Positions 21,571-25,700 of a stretch of DNA of 25,700 nucleotides are shown here, piece by piece. Below the pieces are notes generated by a model that was not told the origin of the DNA, made no database searches, and saw nothing but the letters and a program-made list of their open reading frames with translations. The stretch's first letter is position 1. Every line of letters starts with the position of its first letter. The position numbers and the translations under genes were made by a program. Source of the DNA: Alcanivorax sp. UBA4485 (GTDB lineage: Bacteria; Pseudomonadota; Gammaproteobacteria; Pseudomonadales; Alcanivoracaceae); contig DGNT01000217.1 in the NCBI GenBank assembly GCA_002389055.1, positions 1-25,700 of the forward strand, read 5' to 3'.

Positions 21571-21617
21571 GCCGGCCGGCTTTGCCGGCCTTTCGCGGGC
21601 TTGGCTCGCTCCCACAG
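21571..21617. repeat. REP-like palindromic element (copy A)
   Basis: GGCCGGC-TTT-GCCGGCC (21574-21590) is followed by TTTCGCGGGC and a second near-palindrome GCGGGC-TTG-GCTCGC (21595-21609), ending CTCCCACA. The first hairpin reappears inverted at 25181-25200 and the second at 25276-25301, so this is an interspersed palindrome family like Pseudomonas REPs. It fills the gap between the convergent lipoprotein and ntrC genes and may double as a terminator. Confidence 0.65.
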
Positions 21618-21651
21618 CGCCCGCCCTCCAGGGCCGTTACCATCCGGGCGG

Positions 21652-23076
21652 TTAGTCGTCGCCGCTGAACTCCGCTTCCATGTCCAGTTCCTTGATCTTG
21701 CGGGTGAGGGTGTTGCGGCCCCAGCCGAGCAGCCCGGCGGCGTCGCGCTTGCGGCCGCCGGTGTGCTGCAGGGCCACTTCGATCATGGTGCGCTCGAACG
21801 CCGGCACCGCCTGCTCGAGGATGCCACGGTCGCCACGGGCCAGCGCCCGGTCGGCCCAATGGCGCAGTGATTTGAGCCAGTCGCCGCCGGTTTCCGTGGG
21901 CTTGCTGCCACTCTGGCGCAGCTCCGGGGGCAGATCGTCGACCAGCACTTCCCGGCCGGAAGCCATCACCGTCAGCCAGCGGCAGGTGTTTTCCAATTGC
22001 CGCACGTTGCCCGGCCAGGGCATGGCGGCCAGATACTTTTCGGTGTCCTTGTGCAGCACCTTGGGATCGACCCCCAGCTCCTGGGCCGCGTGCTGGAGAA
22101 AATAGCCGGCCAGGGCGGGAATGTCCTCGCGGCGCTCGGCGAGACGCGGAATATGAATGCGGATCACGTTCAGGCGGTGGAACAGGTCTTCCCGGAAGTC
22201 GCCGTCGCGAACCAGCTTTTCCAGGTCCTGGTGGGTGGCGGCGATGATGCGCACATCCACATGGATCGGCGTGGTGCCGCCCACCCGGTAGAATTCGTTT
22301 TCCTGCAGCACGCGCAGCAGCCGGGTCTGCGCTTCCAGGGGCATGTCACCGATTTCATCGAGAAACAGGGTGCCGCCGTTGGACTGCTCGAAACGCCCGA
22401 CCCGCTGGCTGTTGGCGCCGGTGAAGGCGCCTTTCTCGTGGCCGAACAGTTCCGATTCGATCAGGTCCTTGGGGATCGCCGCCATATTCAGCGCCACGAA
22501 GTTTTTCTCTCGGCGCATGGAATGGCGGTGCAGCGCCCGGGCCACCAGCTCTTTACCGGTGCCCGACTGGCCGTTGATCAGCACCGTCACGTTGGAGTGG
22601 CTGAGCCGGCCGATGGCGCGGAAGACCTCCTGCATGGCGGGCGCCTCGCCGATAATCTCGGTGGGCGTTTCCGGCGCCGGCGCCACGAACTCCTCGTCGT
22701 TTTCCTTACGGTGCTTGATCGCGCGCTTGACCAGCGCCACCGCCTCGTCCACGTCGAACGGCTTGGGCAGGTATTCGAACGCCCCGCCCTGGTAGGACGC
22801 CACCGCCGAATCCAGGTCGGAATGGGCGGTCATGATGATCACCGGCAGATTGGGGTTCTTGCGCTGCAGAATCTTGAGCATGCGCAAACCGTCGGTGCCC
22901 GGCATGCGCACGTCGGAAATCAGCACGTCGGGCTCGGTGCCGCCCTCGTCGAGCTGGTTGAGGGCTTCGTCGGCGTCTTCGAAACACACCGGCTGGTAGC
23001 CCTCCTGGCCGAGCGCCTTTTCCAGCACCCAGCGAATGGAGCGGTCGTCGTCGATCACCCAAATGGTTGCGGTCAT
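21652..23076 (-). CDS. ntrC: Nitrogen regulation response regulator NtrC
   Basis: The 474-residue protein is a sigma-54 activator with three domains. The receiver domain has phospho-acceptor D55 in V-L-I-S-D-V-R-M-P-G and K105 in Y-L-P-K-P-F. The AAA+ domain (about 140-375) has Walker A G169-Q-S-G-T-G-K175-E and the sigma-54 contact loop G216-A-F-T-G-A221. The C-terminal Fis-type helix-turn-helix includes R-K-R-D-A-A-G-L-L-G-W-G-R-N-T-L-T-R. NtrC turns on glnA and nitrogen-scavenging genes when phosphorylated by NtrB. Walker A has Gln where the family usually has Glu (GESGTGKE). The start overlaps the ntrB stop by 4 bases, so the pair is co-translated. Confidence 0.97.
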   Translation of the reverse strand: MTATIWVIDDDRSIRWVLEKALGQEGYQPVCFEDADEALNQLDEGGTEPDVLISDVRMPGTDGLRMLKILQRKNPNLPVIIMTAHSDLDSAVASYQGGAFEYLPKPFDVDEAVALVKRAIKHRKENDEEFVAPAPETPTEIIGEAPAMQEVFRAIGRLSHSNVTVLINGQSGTGKELVARALHRHSMRREKNFVALNMAAIPKDLIESELFGHEKGAFTGANSQRVGRFEQSNGGTLFLDEIGDMPLEAQTRLLRVLQENEFYRVGGTTPIHVDVRIIAATHQDLEKLVRDGDFREDLFHRLNVIRIHIPRLAERREDIPALAGYFLQHAAQELGVDPKVLHKDTEKYLAAMPWPGNVRQLENTCRWLTVMASGREVLVDDLPPELRQSGSKPTETGGDWLKSLRHWADRALARGDRGILEQAVPAFERTMIEVALQHTGGRKRDAAGLLGWGRNTLTRKIKELDMEAEFSGDD

Positions 23077-24170
23077 GATCCTTTACTCTCCGTTGTATCC
23101 ACCGGTTCCATGGGCAGCAGCAGGCTGAAGCAGGTACGCCCGGGCTCGCTGTCGCATTCAATCAACCCCTGATGCTGGCTGATGATCGACTGGGCGATCG
23201 ACAACCCCAGCCCCGAGCCATTGGCCCGCCCGCTGACCATGGGATAAAAAATCGTTTCCTGGAGCTCCTGGGAAATCCCCGGGCCGTTGTCTTCAATGTC
23301 CACCTTCAGCACCAGCCGGTGGCGCTGCACGCCGATGGTGAACTGGCGCAGCGCGCGGGTGCGCATCACCACGCGGGCGTCTTCGGTGCCGGCCTCCAGC
23401 AGCGCCTGCATGGCGTTACGCATCAGGTTCAGCAACACCTGGATCAGCTGGTCCCGGTCGGCGATCACCTCCGGCAAGCTGACGTCGTAATCACGGCGCA
23501 GCTGCACCCCGTCCGGGTACTCCGCCAGCAGCAACTGACGCACATGCTCCAGGCATTCGTGGATGTTGACCGGCGCGAACGCCGGCGGCTTGCGCGGCCC
23601 CAGCATCCGGTCCGCCACCGAGCGCAGGCGGTCCGCCTCGTCGATGATCACGCGGGTGTATTCCGCCAGCTCCGGGTCGGGCAAGGCCCGCTCGAGAAGC
23701 TGAGCAGCGCCGCGAATGCCGCCCAGGGGGTTCTTGATCTCATGGGCGACGCCGCGCACCAGAGCGCGCGTGGCCTGGTGGGCGTGCATCAAGCCCTCTT
23801 CGCGGGTAATACGCAGCAGCCGGTCCAGAGACTGCATTTCCACCAGCAGCGCCATGCTCTGGCCGCGCTCGTGGATCGGGCTGACGCTGTAATCGACCAT
23901 CGCCTGCTGGCCCGGTGCCACGTTAAGGCGGGCTTCGCGGCGCGTGAAAGGATGCCCCTGGTCCATGCACTGTTGCAGGGCAGAGCGCGCGTCCGCGTCG
24001 TCGAAAAAGTACTCCGGCAGCCGCTGCCCGACGATGCGTGAGGCACTGGTCGCCAGCAGCATTTCCGCCGCGGGGTTGAGGTAGCGCACACGCAGGTCGC
24101 CGTCGAGCATCATTACCGCGGTACGGAGATGATCCAGCAGCCGTTTCTGCAGCACCGTGTCTGTCGTCAT
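23073..24170 (-). CDS. ntrB: Nitrogen regulation sensor histidine kinase NtrB
   Basis: NtrB is the cytoplasmic kinase/phosphatase of NtrC, controlled by PII proteins. From the ATG at 24170 it has 365 residues: a PAS domain (about 8-115, R-Y-L-N-P-A-A-E-M-L-L), an H-box G-V-A-H143-E-I-K-N-P-L-G-G-I-R-G-A-A, an N-box N-L-M-R-N-A-M-Q-A-L, and D-N-G-P-G-I and G-S-G-L-G-L-S-I-A of the ATPase domain. Another in-frame ATG lies at 24182. The shorter start was chosen because it matches the length of the Pseudomonas NtrB N-terminus as I recall it; neither start has a visible ribosome site. A sigma-54 promoter immediately upstream predicts a transcript starting near 24183, so translation may be almost leaderless. 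Confidence 0.95.
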   Translation of the reverse strand: MTTDTVLQKRLLDHLRTAVMMLDGDLRVRYLNPAAEMLLATSASRIVGQRLPEYFFDDADARSALQQCMDQGHPFTRREARLNVAPGQQAMVDYSVSPIHERGQSMALLVEMQSLDRLLRITREEGLMHAHQATRALVRGVAHEIKNPLGGIRGAAQLLERALPDPELAEYTRVIIDEADRLRSVADRMLGPRKPPAFAPVNIHECLEHVRQLLLAEYPDGVQLRRDYDVSLPEVIADRDQLIQVLLNLMRNAMQALLEAGTEDARVVMRTRALRQFTIGVQRHRLVLKVDIEDNGPGISQELQETIFYPMVSGRANGSGLGLSIAQSIISQHQGLIECDSEPGRTCFSLLLPMEPVDTTESKGS

Positions 24171-24193
24171 AGTTCGGGCCATAACAGGGCATA

Positions 24194-24209
24194 AGCAATT
24201 ATCAGGCCA
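24194..24209 (-). promoter_or_regulatory. Sigma-54 (-24/-12) promoter of ntrBC
   Basis: On the - strand TGGCCTGATAATTGCT has the GG and GC dinucleotides exactly 10 bases apart and a strong TTGCT -12 block, matching TGGCACG-N4-TTGCA. Predicted transcription start is about 24183, at the ntrB start. The NtrC-type site at 24292-24308 is centred about 117 bases upstream, a normal enhancer distance. Confidence 0.7.
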
Positions 24210-24291
24210 CCCGGAATAGCGCCCTCACAGGGCAGCAGGCGGGTGAAGGACGCGTCTGTCACGGTGCAGTCTAGGAGGTATGGTGGGGCAG

Positions 24292-24308
24292 TGCACACTT
24301 TTGGTGCG
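24292..24308. promoter_or_regulatory. NtrC binding site (enhancer) upstream of ntrBC
   Basis: TGCACACTTTTGGTGCG matches the NtrC consensus TGCAC-N6-GGTGCA with correct spacing and ten of eleven defined bases. It lies in the gap between the DUF4124 gene and ntrB. A lone half-site GGTGCA is present at 24263-24268. Together with the sigma-54 promoter it indicates positive autoregulation of ntrBC. Confidence 0.68.
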
Positions 24309-24321
24309 GCGGGTGCTGGCT

Positions 24322-25053
24322 TCAGTCTCCGGAGGGGCGGACAACGCGCTGGGCGCTGCCGCCCACGGCGGCGCCGCTGCCACGATCGGCGCCGGCGCCC
24401 CGGTCCGCCCCGCTGCCGGTGGTGGCGGAACCGCCACGCTCGGCCCGGCCGCCGAAGGTGGGAAAGGCGGACCCTTTACCCTTGCCCTGGCCGCCGCTGT
24501 CGGCGGTGGTGCGCATCACGTAGAACACCACCGGCCTGGACTCGATCAGCACTGTGCCGTCACCGTCGCGCACCTGCGCGATGAGGGTGTGCTCGCCGGG
24601 ATTGGGAAAGTCCATGGCGGTGCCCTCGAGCGGCGTGCCGTTGTCGAGAATCACCAGCCGGTGCCCGCTTTTCAGCGACGGCGACAGCGACACCTGCACC
24701 TGGATCGGGTTGTCCTGGGGAAGGCGCAGGTTGGCGCCGGCGTCCGGCGCGGTGATCGACACCGCCTCATAGCCGGTGTCCGGCGGCTCCGGCGGTTCCG
24801 GCGGCGCATCGCCCCGGGATGCGGCGCGCCGCTCCACCGGCGGACTGTCCATGGTGTTGGTGGGCCCCACCTTCACTTCCTCGGCGCGCTTCTTGTCCGG
24901 CGGGTTGTCGGTGAACACCACGTTGCCGTTGGCGTCCAGGGTGCGGTAGATGCCTTTCGAGCCGCCGGCTTCATCGGGGCGGTCGACATTCTCTGTTTGC
25001 GCGCCGGCCAGTAGTGGCATGACGCACAGTAATAGGGGCCACCAGATTTTCAT
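24322..25053 (-). CDS. DUF4124 domain-containing exported protein
   Basis: The 243-residue protein has a signal peptide (W-W-P-L-L-L-C-V-M-P-L-L-A-G-A-Q) and then a DUF4124 module near residues 30-55, seen as G-I-Y-R-T-L-D-A-N-G-N-V-V-F-T-D-N-P-P. A Pro/Glu-rich linker and a beta-sandwich-like section (L-R-L-P-Q-D-N-P-I-Q-V-Q-V-S-L-S-P) follow. The tail is low-complexity Gly/Ala/Ser/Arg with A-D-R-G repeats. A gene of this type between glnA and ntrB is common in Pseudomonas relatives, but its function is unknown. The ATG at 25053 was preferred over 25062 because AAGGA stands 8 bases before it. Confidence 0.82.
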   Translation of the reverse strand: MKIWWPLLLCVMPLLAGAQTENVDRPDEAGGSKGIYRTLDANGNVVFTDNPPDKKRAEEVKVGPTNTMDSPPVERRAASRGDAPPEPPEPPDTGYEAVSITAPDAGANLRLPQDNPIQVQVSLSPSLKSGHRLVILDNGTPLEGTAMDFPNPGEHTLIAQVRDGDGTVLIESRPVVFYVMRTTADSGGQGKGKGSAFPTFGGRAERGGSATTGSGADRGAGADRGSGAAVGGSAQRVVRPSGD

Positions 25054-25105
25054 GGGTCTCATCCTTGTTGGGTCTGACCTTGATTCTGACGCCGGGGTAC
25101 CCGCA

Positions 25106-25123
25106 AAAAAAGGGCCCGGCCCG
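25106..25123 (-). terminator. Possible weak second terminator below glnA
   Basis: On the - strand a short stem GGGC-CGG-GCCC is followed directly by seven T residues. The stem is only 4 bp with a 3-base loop, so it is marginal. Confidence 0.25.
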
Positions 25124-25157
25124 CAAAATCCATCGCGACACCTCTAAGAGCCCGGCT

Positions 25158-25203
25158 TGTAGGAGCTTGCCTGCAAGCGAAAGGCCGGCAACGCCGGCCG
25201 GCA
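25158..25203. repeat. REP-like palindromic element (copy B)
   Basis: TGTAGGAGCTTGCCTGCAAG (hairpin GCTTGC-CT-GCAAGC) leads into GCGAAAGG and GGCCGGC-AAC-GCCGGCC. This is the reverse complement arrangement of copy A at 21571-21617, with one loop base different in the shared core. It is one of two neighbouring copies in the gap of about 300 bases between glnA and the DUF4124 gene. Confidence 0.62.
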
Positions 25204-25257
25204 GGATACCAGAGAGGTTCTTTGTACTGCGGCCAGAGGGGCTCTGGCATCCCGCCG

Positions 25258-25275
25258 GGTGGCTGAAAAGCCACC
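25258..25275. repeat. Hairpin with GAAA tetraloop between REP copies
   Basis: GGTGGCT (25258-25264) and AGCCACC (25269-25275) form a perfect 7-bp stem around a GAAA loop, right next to REP copy C. It may be part of the repeat unit or a transcript-processing structure. Confidence 0.5.
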
Positions 25276-25301
25276 CTTTCGCGGGCATGGCCCGCTCGCA
25301 C
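25276..25301. repeat. REP-like palindromic element (copy C)
   Basis: CTTTCGCGGGCATGGCCCGC followed by TCGCAC matches the second half of copy A (CTTTCGCGGGCTTGGCTCGC followed by TCCCAC). Copies B and C face each other, a pair arrangement typical of bacterial interspersed palindromes. Nothing else coding is visible between 25063 and 25307. Confidence 0.6.
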
Positions 25302-25307
25302 AAACAC

Positions 25308-25337
25308 AAAAAAGCCCGGCGCGAAGGCCGGGCTTTT
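25308..25337 (-). terminator. Intrinsic terminator of glnA
   Basis: On the - strand a 7-bp stem GCCCGGC / GCCGGGC with a six-base loop, flanked by AAAA before and TTTTTT after, lies 23 bases past the glnA stop codon. This is a classic rho-independent terminator, so the DUF4124 gene and ntrBC need their own promoters or read-through. Confidence 0.85.
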
Positions 25338-25360
25338 CGGGACCGCGGTCGCCGTCAGGC

Positions 25361-25700
25361 TTAGCAGCTGTAGTACATGTCGAACTCGACCGGATGCGGG
25401 GTCATGTTGAGACGCTCCACTTCGCTGCGCTTGAGCTCGATGTAGCCTTCCAGCATGTCCTTGGTGAACACGTCGCCCTGGGTCAGGAACTCGTGATCGG
25501 CTTCCAGAGCATCCAGCGCCATGGTCAGGGTGTGCGCCACGGTGGGGATGTCCTTGGCTTCTTCCGCCGGCAGATCGTAGAGATCCTTGTCCATGGCGTC
25601 GCCCGGGTGAATCTTGTTCTTGATGCCGTCCAGGCCGGCCATCATCAGTGCCGCGAAGCACAGGTACGGGTTGGCGGCCGGATCCGGGAAGCGGGTCTCG
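25361..25700 (-). CDS. glnA: Glutamine synthetase type I, C-terminal part (cut by window edge)
   Basis: The visible 112 residues match the C-terminus of GlnA: E-T-R-F-P-D-P-A-A-N-P-Y-L-C-F-A-A-L-M-M-A-G-L-D-G-I, then M-D-K-D-L-Y-D-L-P-A-E-E and the end P-H-P-V-E-F-D-M-Y-Y. The tyrosine in L-Y-D-L-P is the adenylylation site of proteobacterial GSI-beta enzymes, so activity should be controlled by GlnE. GlnA makes glutamine from glutamate, ammonia and ATP. It lies upstream of the DUF4124 gene and ntrBC on the same strand and ends at a strong intrinsic terminator. The rest of the gene is beyond base 25700. Confidence 0.97.
   Translation of the reverse strand, partial: ETRFPDPAANPYLCFAALMMAGLDGIKNKIHPGDAMDKDLYDLPAEEAKDIPTVAHTLTMALDALEADHEFLTQGDVFTKDMLEGYIELKRSEVERLNMTPHPVEFDMYYSC

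Noticed and set aside
21997..23172. 391-codon + strand frame opposite ntrC
   Set aside because: Shadow of ntrC, which is unambiguous on the - strand.
24252..24268. Second full NtrC site upstream of ntrB
   Set aside because: Only the right half GGTGCA is present; the left half does not match the consensus.
1..25700. Genomic island or mobile element around the APE operon
   Set aside because: No integrase, transposase, tRNA-end repeat or obvious base-composition break was seen; only REP-like palindromes outside the operon.
1..25700. tRNA, rRNA, CRISPR array or known riboswitch
   Set aside because: No cloverleaf, rRNA-like stretch, regular repeat-spacer array or recognised aptamer was found by eye on either strand.

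Overview
The window is GC-rich, gene-dense bacterial chromosome. It reads as a gammaproteobacterium, probably a marine Alcanivorax/Alloalcanivorax-like or Pseudomonas-related lineage. That placement is inferred from the hisE-tatABC order, the glnA-DUF4124-ntrB-ntrC order, the GlnA, Dtd and NtrBC sequences, and Pseudomonas-style palindromic repeats. I saw no rRNA, tRNA, transposase, integrase, CRISPR array or phage gene.

Layout: (1) 1-1857, end of an unidentified membrane protein, then hisE-tatA-tatB-tatC on the + strand. (2) 1924-2896, a DUF3332 lipoprotein gene and dtd on the - strand. (3) 3032-19136, eighteen tightly packed + strand genes that form an aryl polyene (APE) pigment cluster. It follows an AT-rich divergent promoter region and a leader hairpin. 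(4) 19141-21552, small envelope genes: a lipoprotein, a second DUF3261 lipoprotein paralogous to one in the APE operon, a proline iminopeptidase, and another lipoprotein. (5) 21652-25700, nitrogen control on the - strand: glnA (3' part), a DUF4124 protein, ntrB and ntrC. A sigma-54 promoter and an NtrC-type site lie in front of ntrB.

How the APE genes should work together (inferred from families): an ammonia-lyase may supply an aryl acid. An AMP-ligase activates it and loads it onto one of two ACPs. Ketosynthases with a chain-length-factor-like partner, a FabG-type ketoreductase and hotdog dehydratases (one fused to the ligase, one separate) extend and dehydrate the chain into a polyene. PlsC-like and LpxL-like acyltransferases, a GT2 glycosyltransferase and a thioesterase probably attach it to a lipid or glycolipid. 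An MMPL/RND exporter, a LolA-like carrier and a DUF3261 lipoprotein would deliver it to the outer membrane. The gene order matches apeC to apeR of described APE clusters as I remember them.

Most notable points: a flavoprotein in the operon carries every flavin-dependent halogenase signature I could check, which suggests a halogenated aryl polyene. The ammonia-lyase has an unusual Phe-His specificity pair. The ligase and dehydratase are fused. A DUF3261 paralogue lies outside the operon. ntrBC appears to have its own NtrC/sigma-54 promoter with an almost leaderless start.
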